Shown here in pieces: positions 16,870 to 24,370 of a DNA stretch of 33,895 bases. The first letter of the stretch is position 1. Each line of letters starts with the position of its first letter. The notes below the pieces were generated by a model that worked only from the letters and a program-made list of their open reading frames with translations, was not told the origin of the DNA and did no database searches. Made by a program: the position numbers and the translations under genes. Source of the stretch: a bacterium (lineage in GTDB: Bacteria > Bacillota > Clostridia > Oscillospirales > Oscillospiraceae); the NCBI GenBank assembly GCA_004562395.1, contig SFQY01000027.1, positions 1 to 33,895 on the forward strand, given 5' to 3'.

Positions 16870-17712
16870 TTACCGGAGGGTCACCTTGCCGGTGCATTCC
16901 ATGACCGTGTCTCCCAGCACCACCTCGCCCACGGAATCCACCAGGATCTCGCCGGAGCGGGGATTTTTGATGGAGTCCACATGGCCCAGGATGGTGGCTT
17001 CCACGTCGGAATATTCAAAGGCCAGGTCGGTGCCCTCCATGGTGCAGTTCACCAACCGCAGATCCTTGCAGTAGCACAGGGGCTGGGTGCCGATGATTTT
17101 GCAGTTCACCAGGGTCAGACCCTCGGAGAACCAGCCCAGGTATTCTCCCTTGACCACGCTGTCGTATACGGTGACGTTTTTGCTGTGCCAGAAGGCGTCC
17201 TTGGTGTCCAGGCAGGAGTCCCGGATGGTCAGGTTTTCCATATACTGGAAGGAATACTTGCCGCTCATTTTCACCCGGTCCAGTGTCACGTCCCGGCTGT
17301 CCAGGAACAGATACTGGGCGTTGAGCGCGCTGTCGGCCACCTGGATCCCCTGGCTCTTCCAGCCGAATTCCTCGGAGTCAATGGTGCAGTTGGACAGCTG
17401 GATGTTCCGGCACTCCCGGAGGGCCTTGATGCTGCGGATATCGCTGTCGGTGATGACGCCGTCTCTGGCGTACCAGATGGGAGCCCGGGACAGCTCGTCC
17501 ATTTTCGAATCGTGGAGGCGGAAGAGCGCCACGTGCCAGAGGGGATACCGCAGGGAGAAGCTGCAGTTTTCCAGCCGGATGTCCCGGGCCTCCTTCAGCA
17601 CGGACTCCCCGTCGGCGGGACCGGCGAACACGCAGTCGATGATGTCGGCGTTCTGCAGGTGATACAGGGATCGTTCGGCGTCGAACTGCTTTCTGAGGAT
17701 CTCTTGTCTCAT
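16870..17712 (-). CDS. DUF3737 family beta-helix protein
   Basis: A 280-residue cytoplasmic protein matching the DUF3737 family. It is made of short repeating strands with regular Cys, Asn and Asp turns (for example LENCSFSLRYPLWH, LSNCTIDSEEFGWK, LVNCKIIGTQPLCY, LVNCTMEGTDLAFEY), which predicts a right-handed parallel beta-helix. The biochemical role is unknown. The start codon has AAGGAGC 9 bases upstream. It is followed by repeat A3 and has no operon partner. Confidence 0.88.
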   Translation of the reverse strand: MRQEILRKQFDAERSLYHLQNADIIDCVFAGPADGESVLKEARDIRLENCSFSLRYPLWHVALFRLHDSKMDELSRAPIWYARDGVITDSDIRSIKALRECRNIQLSNCTIDSEEFGWKSQGIQVADSALNAQYLFLDSRDVTLDRVKMSGKYSFQYMENLTIRDSCLDTKDAFWHSKNVTVYDSVVKGEYLGWFSEGLTLVNCKIIGTQPLCYCKDLRLVNCTMEGTDLAFEYSDVEATILGHVDSIKNPRSGEILVDSVGEVVLGDTVMECTGKVTLR

Positions 17713-17806
17713 ATCTGTAAAGCTCCTTAAGCGTTTTTTTGATGGCCTTCCCGGCAGGCATCATTATACGGAAGTCCCATGGGAAAATCAAGATGTGTTT
17801 TCGCTA

Positions 17807-17835
17807 TAGACAGTGGGGAAAACCCGGTGTATAAT
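17807..17835 (+). promoter_or_regulatory. ogt promoter
   Basis: TAGACA (17807-17812), 17 bases, TATAAT (17830-17835), about 30 bases before the start codon. Confidence 0.75.
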
Positions 17836-17864
17836 GGACAAAAACGACAAAAAGGAGCGGTTTT

Positions 17865-18374
17865 ATGGTTTATTTTGCGGAATACACCTCGCCCCTGGGC
17901 CCGCTTTTGCTGCTCAGCGACGGCGAGGCCCTGACGGGGCTGCGGATGGAGCCTTCAATTCCCGCCGGAGCGGTTCCCGGAGAAAACTGCCCGGTGCTGC
18001 TGGCGGCGCGGGCGTGGCTGGAGGATTACTTCCGGGGCGGGGATCCGGAGGTGAGCTTCCCCCTGGCGCCGGAGGGGACAGCCTTCCAGAGAACGGTATG
18101 GAACCTACTGCTTCAGATCCCCAGGGGGCACACCCGGACCTACGGCGAGCTTGCCCGGGAAATGGCCGCCCTGCTGGGAAAGAAAACCATGTCCGCCCAG
18201 GCCGTGGGCCAGGCGGTGGGACACAATCCCATCGGCATCCTCATCCCCTGCCACCGGGTAGTGGGAGCCGGAGGCCGCCTGACGGGCTACGCCTGGGGGC
18301 TGGAGAAAAAGCAGTGGCTTCTCAGCCATGAAAACGCCGAAAATGTCCCGGCGGGGGCAATGTCATCAACTTAA
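17865..18374 (+). CDS. ogt: Methylated-DNA--protein-cysteine S-methyltransferase
   Basis: Suicide repair protein that moves the methyl group from O6-methylguanine to its own cysteine. It has 169 residues. The active site is IPCHRV with acceptor Cys129 and partner His130. The DNA-binding helix-turn-helix lies before it (RTYGELAREMAALLG, with Tyr93 and the arginine finger region in the AVGQAVGHNP stretch). The N-terminal domain is the short Ogt type, without an Ada regulatory domain. GGAG lies 8 bases upstream of the start. It is monocistronic. Confidence 0.95.
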   Translation: MVYFAEYTSPLGPLLLLSDGEALTGLRMEPSIPAGAVPGENCPVLLAARAWLEDYFRGGDPEVSFPLAPEGTAFQRTVWNLLLQIPRGHTRTYGELAREMAALLGKKTMSAQAVGQAVGHNPIGILIPCHRVVGAGGRLTGYAWGLEKKQWLLSHENAENVPAGAMSST

Positions 18375-18648
18375 GCATCGACCACCGCGCCGTAGGGGGC
18401 GATGCCCACATCGCCCCGCGGGGAATGGTATCCTTTTGGTACCACACTGCCGCAGGGCGGCGGGGATAAAAAACGTACCGGGGAACCGTTTATCGTTCTC
18501 TCACAGCAAATCTCCACGGTTCCCCGCGTCCGTCACGGCGTAAAACGTGCTACATCCCTTGTGTAAAGGGAGTCTTTGGTGCTGCGCAAAATCGCAGATC
18601 GCACAGTATACCGAAAGGTGGATAGAAGTGCCCCTTTATCAGTTCGAC
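18375..18648. other. Gene-free stretch with hairpins
   Basis: Holds a GC-rich repeat-like segment near 18390-18430 and an inverted repeat CGGGGAACCGT (18479-18489)/ACGGTTCCCCG (18516-18526) that shares its stem sequence with the terminators at 18947-18981 and 19713-19747. I see no protein gene. With repeats A4 and the ATP-grasp fragment, the whole gap 18375-19087 is non-coding. Confidence 0.6.
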
Positions 18649-18865
18649 AAATTGGTGTTTGTATAGACGACGGAATAATACCTTCCCCCGGGGGGAAGGG
18701 GGACCGCGAAGCGGTGGATGAGGAATGGCGACACCTTGCCACTCGCAATGCAGTTAATTCGAACGGTACAAACTTTCCCAATATACCTTTTTAACGAAGT
18801 GCATACAAATATGGAACATATCGCCGTTCCTCATCCGCCCCAGTGTGCGCACTGGGGCACCTTCA
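18649..18865. repeat. Family A hairpin repeat, copy A4
   Basis: Begins at AAATTGG, which mirrors the CCAATTT at the far right end of copies A1 and A2. Both inner hairpins are intact. The right end stops inside the terminal palindrome (after GGGGCACCTTC), as in A3. Confidence 0.8.
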
Positions 18866-18944
18866 TGCAAGAACAGTTCCGGCAGACATTACTGCTGAAA
18901 CGGCTTTACGAACACCCGCCATTTCCCGGCGGGGGAGAAAAAAT

Positions 18945-19077
18945 GTACCGGGGAACCATCCTTTACGGACGGTTCCCCGGTGTGTTTTTGGAAATGATTC
19001 CTCGTAGGTGGCGGCCAGGTCCTCAGCAGGCCGTCATTCGCGCATGGGTGCTGCGTATATCCGGTTGGCCATGGCGC
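18945..19077 (-). pseudogene. Duplicated remnant: terminator plus 3' end of the ATP-grasp gene
   Basis: Aligns with 19711-19855. The terminator stem (18947-18981) is identical to 19713-19747, and 18995-19077 matches the last codons of the ATP-grasp gene, with small deletions and substitutions growing toward the 5' side. The stop codon is lost (TGATTCC in place of TTATTCC on the plus strand). It cannot encode a useful product. Confidence 0.75.
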
Positions 19078-19087
19078 AGCCCGAAGG

Positions 19088-19309
19088 TCAGCGGCAATCG
19101 CTTCTTGCATCCTCTTTTACGTATTCGGCAATATCCGAAAGGGAACAGTCCAGAGCGGCGCAGAGCTTGCTCAGGGTTTTGGTTTCCACATTGTCGTTTT
19201 CTTTCAGCCGCCGGATGGTTTTCCGGTCAATTCCGCATTTTTCCCGGAGCCAATAGGTGCTGACTCCTTTTTTCTTCATGGTTTCCCAAAGTTTATCGAA
19301 TACAATCAT
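19088..19309 (-). CDS. Small XRE-family HTH regulator
   Basis: A 73-residue Cro/C1-type DNA-binding protein: KLWETMKKKGVSTYWLREKC, then DRKTIRRLKENDNVETKTLS, then ALDCSLSDIAEYV. It has the same layout as the XRE protein at 9451, so the two are likely paralogues. The start at 19309 follows a G-rich ribosome site. It is divergent from the 93-residue gene at 19410, and palindromes in the shared region suggest it represses that gene, itself or both. Confidence 0.85.
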   Translation of the reverse strand: MIVFDKLWETMKKKGVSTYWLREKCGIDRKTIRRLKENDNVETKTLSKLCAALDCSLSDIAEYVKEDARSDCR

Positions 19310-19327
19310 CCACGTTGCCCCCCTGTC

Positions 19328-19383
19328 TTGACATTTGTCATTATGGGGGTTATAATCCACATAATTAAGGGGATATAATCCCC
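19328..19383 (+). promoter_or_regulatory. Consensus promoter with palindromic operators
   Basis: TTGACA (19328-19333), 17 bases, TATAAT (19351-19356), reading toward 19410. The palindrome GGGGATATAATCCCC is at 19369-19383, and the related half GGGGGTTATAATCC surrounds the -10 box. This arrangement fits repression by the divergent XRE protein. Confidence 0.75.
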
Positions 19384-19409
19384 CTATCCGGTGAAAAAAG
19401 GGTGGAGCT

Positions 19410-19691
19410 ATGGAAAAGAAAAAACGGATGCTTGCGGTTGCCGTAACGACACGGGAAACAATGGACGACTGCGTTATTGAGGAAATCCCCGTGTTTTGTA
19501 TTGAAAATCCCCTTTATTCGACGCTTTGTGGAGAACTGGGGACAATGGAATCCCTGAAGGACTATGACATAACGGACTACAAGAACAAGCAGGTGGCAGT
19601 TTTGCGCAAGAGGAGGGGAAAACGAATCTTTCGCGAGGATGCGTATGAGCTTTTCTACGCGCCTCTCCAGTGGGAAGGGTGGACCTCATAG
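19410..19691 (+). CDS. Hypothetical 93-residue protein
   Basis: No family recognised. The N-terminus MEKKKRMLAVAVTTRETMDD is followed by an acidic strand-rich part with one Cys-containing segment, then a basic cluster (VLRKRRGKRIFRED) and an aromatic C-terminal end. It has no signal peptide or membrane helix. A good promoter and a G-rich ribosome site precede it. Being divergent from a small XRE protein, it could be the effector of a two-gene regulatory or toxin-antitoxin-like module, but nothing in its sequence shows toxicity. Confidence 0.7.
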   Translation: MEKKKRMLAVAVTTRETMDDCVIEEIPVFCIENPLYSTLCGELGTMESLKDYDITDYKNKQVAVLRKRRGKRIFREDAYELFYAPLQWEGWTS

Positions 19692-19712
19692 CGCCTGCCT
19701 GGGCAAAAGGAT

Positions 19713-19755
19713 ACCGGGGAACCATCCTTTACGGACGGTTCCCCGGTGTGTTTTT
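19713..19755. terminator. Shared bidirectional terminator
   Basis: ACCGGGGAACC (19713-19723) pairs with GGTTCCCCGGT (19737-19747), followed by GTGTTTTT on the plus strand and by a CCTTTT stretch on the minus strand. It serves both the 93-residue gene and the convergent ATP-grasp gene. Confidence 0.85.
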
Positions 19756-19760
19756 GGAAA

Positions 19761-20957
19761 TTATTCCTCGTAGGTGGCGGCCAGGTCTTCGTAGTAGGCC
19801 ATCATTTCCTCTTCGGTGTCGAAGTTGGCCACGTACATCTGGTTGGCCATGGCGCCGGAGAGGGCCTCGGGAATGCGGCCCCACATGACCATCTTGGGGC
19901 CGTACTTCAGCATGACCTCGTAGTCGTCCAGCTTGTAGTGCTTGCCATCCCGGCGGCCGAAGAAGGCGCAGTAGTGGTGGTTGCCGGTGCCCTTGGTGTT
20001 GGTGTCAAAGGCCACCATGTCGGCCCAGATCTTGTAGACGTCGGTCTCCTGGGAGTAGTTGTACATCTCGGGGGTGAAGCCGCCGGCGGGACGCATGTTG
20101 ACCTCCAGGCCCAGCACGTCGCCCTTCTTGCCCAGACCCTCCTGGTCGTCGTTGAGGATGAAGAACTCCAGGTGGATGAAGCGGCTCTTGACGCCGAAGG
20201 ACTTCACGGTCCGCAATCCGGCGTCCCGGATCTTGTCGGGCAGGTCCTTGACCAGGTAGTAGACGGAGTCGCCGCCGTTGTTGACGATGTCCATCAGGGA
20301 CAGGGGGGTGATGTTGCCGGACTCGAACAGAGGCTCGCCCTTGGAGTCGATGATGGCATCGTAGGTCTGGACATAGCCGTTGACGAACTCCTCCATGATG
20401 TAGATGTTGTCGTCCTTGGAGTCCATGAACCACTGCAGGTCCTCGTCGCAGGTCAGCTTGTAGGTGTTGTTGGCGCCGACGCCGTTGTCGGGCTTGACGA
20501 CCACGGGATAGCCCACGGTGTGGGCGAACTCCAGAGCGTCGTCATAGCCATCCACCAGGTGGTAGCGGGCGGTGGGCAGACCGGCCTTGGCGTAGTATTC
20601 CTTCATGGCGGACTTGAACTTGATCTTGGCCATGTCCTCGTTCTTGGGGCCGGTGCAGATGTTGAACTCCGTCCGCAGGGCCGCGTCCCGCATGAGCCAG
20701 TACTCGTTGTTGCTCTCCAGCCAGTCGATCTTGCCGTACTTGAAGGTGAAGAAGGCCACGGCCTTGAAGACCTCGTCGTAGTTTTCCAGGCTGGAAACCT
20801 TGTAGTACTCGTGCAGGGAGTCCTTCAGCTCCTGCATCAGCTCGTTGTAGGGGCAGTCGCCGATGCCCAGGACCCGCATACCGTTGTTCTTCAGCTCACG
20901 GCAGAATTTCCAGTAGGTCAGGGGGAAGTTGGGGGAAATAAAGATGAAGTTTTTCAT
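19761..20957 (-). CDS. ATP-grasp domain ligase
   Basis: A 398-residue cytoplasmic ATP-grasp enzyme. Such proteins join a carboxylate to an amine or thiol through an acyl phosphate. The N-terminal Rossmann-like domain starts FIFISPNFPLTYWKFCREL. The ATP-grasp fold has VGYPVVVKPDNGVGANNTYK (nucleotide-binding Lys), the EEFVNGYVQTYDAIID segment, and the metal-binding end VLGLEVNMRPAGGFTPEM with Glu and Asn. GAAGGAG lies about 8 bases before the start. Two esterase genes lie upstream on the same strand, separated by repeats D and F. The product and substrates are unknown; it is distinct from purine and biotin enzymes. Confidence 0.88.
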   Translation of the reverse strand: MKNFIFISPNFPLTYWKFCRELKNNGMRVLGIGDCPYNELMQELKDSLHEYYKVSSLENYDEVFKAVAFFTFKYGKIDWLESNNEYWLMRDAALRTEFNICTGPKNEDMAKIKFKSAMKEYYAKAGLPTARYHLVDGYDDALEFAHTVGYPVVVKPDNGVGANNTYKLTCDEDLQWFMDSKDDNIYIMEEFVNGYVQTYDAIIDSKGEPLFESGNITPLSLMDIVNNGGDSVYYLVKDLPDKIRDAGLRTVKSFGVKSRFIHLEFFILNDDQEGLGKKGDVLGLEVNMRPAGGFTPEMYNYSQETDVYKIWADMVAFDTNTKGTGNHHYCAFFGRRDGKHYKLDDYEVMLKYGPKMVMWGRIPEALSGAMANQMYVANFDTEEEMMAYYEDLAATYEE

Positions 20958-21109
20958 TTTTGCTCTCTCCTTCTATATGATTGTAAGATATCAGATATGG
21001 GATAAACGATTGGGCCGCGGAGGGGAAAGGTCGGAAACAGGATCGTTTCGCTGGTACCCCTGCGAGGATCGCCACTACTAGCGCGTTAATGCCAAAGCTT
21101 TATGTTTTC

Positions 21110-21342
21110 GTAGGGCGGGGTCATGACCCCGCCGACCCGCTGTAGGTTTTAACCAGTTTGTTGAATGGGAAATGTCCTGCCCACATCATAGGCTTGTACG
21201 AATTCGCCGGCAGCATTCCTGTTTTGGGGATGGAACTGCGCAGGAGGGTGAATCAGCCCCTACAGCCGGAGGGTACCCTGTACCATTCAACCAGCCGCTC
21301 AATCATTGCTACCTGGTCGGCGGGGTCATAACCCCGCCCTAC
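21110..21342. repeat. Family D inverted-repeat element
   Basis: 28-base terminal inverted repeats with one mismatch: GTAGGGCGGGGTCATGACCC... at 21110-21137 and its mirror at 21315-21342. It has no coding capacity. The tag CTACGCGGGGGAGCG follows at its right end and recurs near 21447. This element and flanking repeat fragments account for the gene-free stretch 20958-21471. Confidence 0.8.
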
Positions 21343-21471
21343 GCGGGGGAGCGCCTTCGGCGACGGGCGACCGCAAGGGTGGTGCCCGCGCAGCGAATCA
21401 AAAATCTCCATGATTGCCGGTGGCAATCATACCTTAATTTATGCCCCTACGCGGGGGAGCGGGGTGGATAC

Positions 21472-22224
21472 TCAGTCCAGGAACCAGGGGACGTAGGTTT
21501 CCACCATCTTATACCACCAGGGCCAGTCGTGGTTGACATCCAGGCCCCAGTATTCGAAGCGGGTGTGGATGCCCTTTTGGCAGCAGACGGTGTCCAGCCA
21601 GCGGGTGGATTCCAGCAGCGGCTCCTCCCAGGCGCCCTGGCCGCAGACGATCAGGCTCTTCTGGCTGTTGTAGAGGTCCTTGTAGAAGTGTCCGTCGGGC
21701 AGGTTCTGCAGGTACAGGCAGGGGCAGTTGTTGTAGACCAGGTCGTCGCAGTAGCTGCCGAAGAACTCCTTGTTGTCGTACAGGCCGGAGATGGCGAAGC
21801 AGCTGTCGAAGAGGTCGGGACGGCGGTAGTACAGGTTGGCCGCGTGCATGGCGCCCATGGAGCAGCCGAAGGTCAGGATGCCCTGGTCATAGCCGTTGGC
21901 GAGACCCGCCTCATGACGGATGGTGGGGACCATCTCGTTTACCACATAGTTATACCAGCGCTCGTGGTTCTCGATGCGCCAGCGGTTGTCGGCGCCCTTG
22001 GCGGCCCAGGCCTCGTTGTCGATGGTGTCGATGGAGAAGACCATGCACCGGCCCTCCTCGATCCACTTTGCCCAGTAGTCCACCATGTGGAAGGACTCAA
22101 AGTCCCAGAACCGGCCCGCCTGGCAGGGGATGAACATCACCGGCTTGCCGCTGTGGCCGTAGACCTTGAATTCCATCTCCCGGTTCAGGTAGCCGCTCCA
22201 ATGCTTTTCGTAGCGAATTTCCAT
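21472..22224 (-). CDS. Alpha/beta-hydrolase, esterase D-like
   Basis: A 250-residue serine hydrolase. The nucleophile elbow is GCSMGA with Ser122 (GxSxG form). Upstream are the strand motif GKPVMFIPCQAGRFWDFESF and the DTIDNEAWAAK segment. The closing His is probably in VNHDWPWW near the end, followed by VETYVPWFLD. It has no signal peptide, so it is cytoplasmic. The start at 22224 follows GGAGAG with a 6-base gap; an in-frame ATG at 22239 is weaker. It lies between another esterase gene and the ATP-grasp gene. Confidence 0.87.
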   Translation of the reverse strand: MEIRYEKHWSGYLNREMEFKVYGHSGKPVMFIPCQAGRFWDFESFHMVDYWAKWIEEGRCMVFSIDTIDNEAWAAKGADNRWRIENHERWYNYVVNEMVPTIRHEAGLANGYDQGILTFGCSMGAMHAANLYYRRPDLFDSCFAISGLYDNKEFFGSYCDDLVYNNCPCLYLQNLPDGHFYKDLYNSQKSLIVCGQGAWEEPLLESTRWLDTVCCQKGIHTRFEYWGLDVNHDWPWWYKMVETYVPWFLD

Positions 22225-22245
22225 TCTATCTCTCCTCAAAATAAT

Positions 22246-22383
22246 TTGTACAATCGTAGCTATTCAGTAGCCTCAATTTTCGGCCGTGAAAAATTCGGAA
22301 AACAGTAGAAAAACCAGGGGATTGCCACACCAGTGTGCGCACTGGTTCGCAATGACACGGGCGACTGAATAGTTACGTACAAT
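22246..22383. repeat. Family F inverted-repeat element
   Basis: Ends GTAGCTATTCAGTAGCC (22256-22272) and GGGCGACTGAATAGTTAC (22359-22376) are inverted with two mismatches and are flanked by TTGTAC/GTACAA. The inner hairpin ACCAGTG-TGCG-CACTGGT resembles the inner hairpin of family A. It fills the gap between the two esterase genes and reaches the stop codon of the upstream one. Confidence 0.75.
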
Positions 22384-23138
22384 CAAAGGCCCAGGCAGTC
22401 CATGAAAATGGGGACCTGCCTCTCCCAGGAGGCTTCCGAGTGGGTGCCCCCGGGGACGATGCGGAAGGCCAGATTCACCCGCTTGGTCAGCAGCAGGTGG
22501 GCCGTGGAAATGATGGACTCCGAGGTGGCGGCGTGGTTGAACATCTCATTTTCGCCGTAGTCCATATAGATCTGGGTGTCCCGGCGGATGTGGGCCCGGG
22601 CGATCATCTCCAGCACCTTTCCGGGGGCTACCCAGAGGCTGGGGGACAGGCAGGCGCCCCGCTGGAACACGTGGTTATAGGCCGTGGCGCCGTACAGGGC
22701 GATGAGTCCGCCCATGGAAGACCCGGCGATGATGGTGTTCTTCCGGTCGGGAAGGGTACGGTAGGTTTCGTCGATGTAGGGCTTCAGGGTTTTGACCATC
22801 CAGTGCAGCATCACGGAGCCCTTGCCCCGGATCCTGCCGTGTTCGGAATTTTCATAGGTGAAGGGGGCATACTCCACCAGCCGCCGGTTGCCGGAATGGT
22901 TGCACTCCACCGCCACGATGATCAGCTCCTTCCGGCTTTCCTCCATATACCGGGCCATGCCCCAGGATTTGCCGTAGGTGGCGTCTTCATCAAAAAACAC
23001 GTTATGTCCGTCGAACATATACATAACGGGGTAACGCTTCTCATCGTCCTCCTCATAGGATTCCGGCAGGCAGACATACGCCCGCCGGGGCTGGTCACCG
23101 GACAGGGGGGGAATGGTGACATCCCATTTCAAGACCAT
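22383..23138 (-). CDS. Alpha/beta-hydrolase, esterase D/enterochelin esterase-like
   Basis: A 251-residue serine hydrolase of the putative-esterase family. It has the DGHNVFFDEDATYGKSW motif typical of these proteins (44-60), nucleophile Ser141 in GSSMGG, a likely acid at Asp193 (YMDYGENE) and His233 in PGGTHSEASW. It has no signal peptide. GGAGG lies about 10 bases before the start. It is the first gene of the esterase-esterase-ATP-grasp series, read from the promoter at 23433-23461 through a leader of about 290 bases that contains repeat E. The substrate is unknown. Confidence 0.88.
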   Translation of the reverse strand: MVLKWDVTIPPLSGDQPRRAYVCLPESYEEDDEKRYPVMYMFDGHNVFFDEDATYGKSWGMARYMEESRKELIIVAVECNHSGNRRLVEYAPFTYENSEHGRIRGKGSVMLHWMVKTLKPYIDETYRTLPDRKNTIIAGSSMGGLIALYGATAYNHVFQRGACLSPSLWVAPGKVLEMIARAHIRRDTQIYMDYGENEMFNHAATSESIISTAHLLLTKRVNLAFRIVPGGTHSEASWERQVPIFMDCLGL

Positions 23139-23218
23139 TTCTTGTGTGCCTCCAATAGAATATACATTTTTATGCTTATCGGCTTTGACGCAGCGGATCG
23201 ATCAAGTGGAATTTGTGG

Positions 23219-23344
23219 GGATGTACCGTAGGGCGGGGGCTCGCCCCCGCCGCTGGGTTCTGGTTTTGAACGGCTGCCATTCAACCAAAATATCCAAAAT
23301 CGAAACGTTTCGGCGGGGGCGAGCCCCCGCCCTACGGTACATCC
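23219..23344. repeat. Family E element with 33-bp perfect terminal inverted repeats
   Basis: The first 33 bases (from GGATGTACCGTAGGGCGGGG) are the exact reverse complement of the last 33. Each arm also contains the self-palindrome GGCGGGGGCTCGCCCCCGCC. The 60-base middle has no ORF. The GTAGGGCGGGG end is shared with family D. It lies within the leader of the esterase gene. Confidence 0.9.
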
Positions 23345-23432
23345 ATAGCGACGGCACAAATCTACAAACACCAATTCACCGCTTTGCTGAGAAAAGTCGA
23401 TAAGCAAATACAATTTTTGCAAGATGGAGTAT

Positions 23433-23461
23433 AGTATAATTCCGAACGAATGGAATGTCAA
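23433..23461 (-). promoter_or_regulatory. Promoter of the esterase/ATP-grasp series
   Basis: On the minus strand: TTGACA (23456-23461), 17 bases, TATACT (23433-23438). It predicts a long leader that includes the repeat E hairpin. Confidence 0.75.
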
Positions 23462-23491
23462 CAGCCTTTGGCCGAAAATGTGCTTTTCCAC

Positions 23492-23518
23492 AAAAAACAT
23501 CCGCCCATGACGGGCGGA
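23492..23518 (-). terminator. Terminator of the mutY-PHP operon
   Basis: On the minus strand: TCCGCCC, GTCAT loop, GGGCGGA, then TGTTTTTTG. It lies about 65 bases after the PHP gene stop. Confidence 0.88.
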
Positions 23519-23581
23519 CAAGTGATGTTTCGCCATAACCGCTTATGAGCGGAACCGTCGGAAGAAAAAGCGGCCTATGGC

Positions 23582-24370
23582 TCAGATATCGGTGTGAAAA
23601 ACCGGCCGGCGGTTTTCAAAGGTACAGACATAGCCGAAAATCTCCTTCAGAAGGCGGCAGGCTTCGGCAGAGTACTGGCCCACCCGGCTGCAGGTGTGGG
23701 CGTCGGAGCCGACGGTGACGATCCGGCCTCCCAGCTCCTGAAAGCGGCGGAAAATGTCCTCCGTGGGCAGGAAGCCGCCGCACCGGTCCAGGCCGCTGGT
23801 GTTCAGTTCCAGGCCCTTTCCCTTCCGGACCAGGATCCGGAGGATCTCGTCGATGATCTGCCGATGCTCCCGGTAGGGCAGGGGCCGGGGAGCGGGATGG
23901 CAGGGGGGCTTGCTGATGTAGGTCAGGTGGGCCAGCACGTCGAAATCCTCGTGGACCTGCACACAGGCCAGGGTCTCCTCCAGATACCGCCGCTCCGCCT
24001 GAAACACCGTTTTGTCCTGCCAGAAGGCCGGAAAGTACACGTCCAGGCCGTCCACGAAGTGAATGGAGCCCAGCACGAAGTCAAAGGGCCGCCGCTGCAG
24101 GTCCTGCCGGAACTGCTCCGTGTTGTCCCGGGTCATGCCGAATTCCATACCCCGGCGGATAATGAGCCCCGGCAAGGAAAGACCGTCGTACTCCGCGCCG
24201 TAGGCGGCGGTGTCGAAGGCCATGTCCGGAAGCTGGCCCAGGGGGTCGTAGTCGATGTGGTCCGTAAAGCAGATCTCCTTCAGCCCCGCCGCTGCAGCGG
24301 CCCGGGCCATGGCCTCTCCGGTATCGTGGCCGTCAAAGGATACTCTGGAATGAATGTGGAAGTCAAACAT
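23582..24370 (-). CDS. PHP-domain phosphatase (histidinol-phosphatase-like, HisJ type)
   Basis: A 262-residue metal-dependent phosphoesterase of the PHP superfamily. Metal-binding motifs are present in order: HIH (His5, His7), TDHID (Asp37, His38), Glu76 in RGMEFGM, His104 in GSIHF, LAHLTYISK, and GSDAHT near the C-terminus. HisJ dephosphorylates histidinol phosphate, but no other his gene is nearby, so another sugar or nucleoside phosphate is possible. Its start overlaps the 3' end of mutY by 8 bases, so the two genes are translationally coupled. The terminator follows it. Confidence 0.87.
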   Translation of the reverse strand: MFDFHIHSRVSFDGHDTGEAMARAAAAAGLKEICFTDHIDYDPLGQLPDMAFDTAAYGAEYDGLSLPGLIIRRGMEFGMTRDNTEQFRQDLQRRPFDFVLGSIHFVDGLDVYFPAFWQDKTVFQAERRYLEETLACVQVHEDFDVLAHLTYISKPPCHPAPRPLPYREHRQIIDEILRILVRKGKGLELNTSGLDRCGGFLPTEDIFRRFQELGGRIVTVGSDAHTCSRVGQYSAEACRLLKEIFGYVCTFENRRPVFHTDI

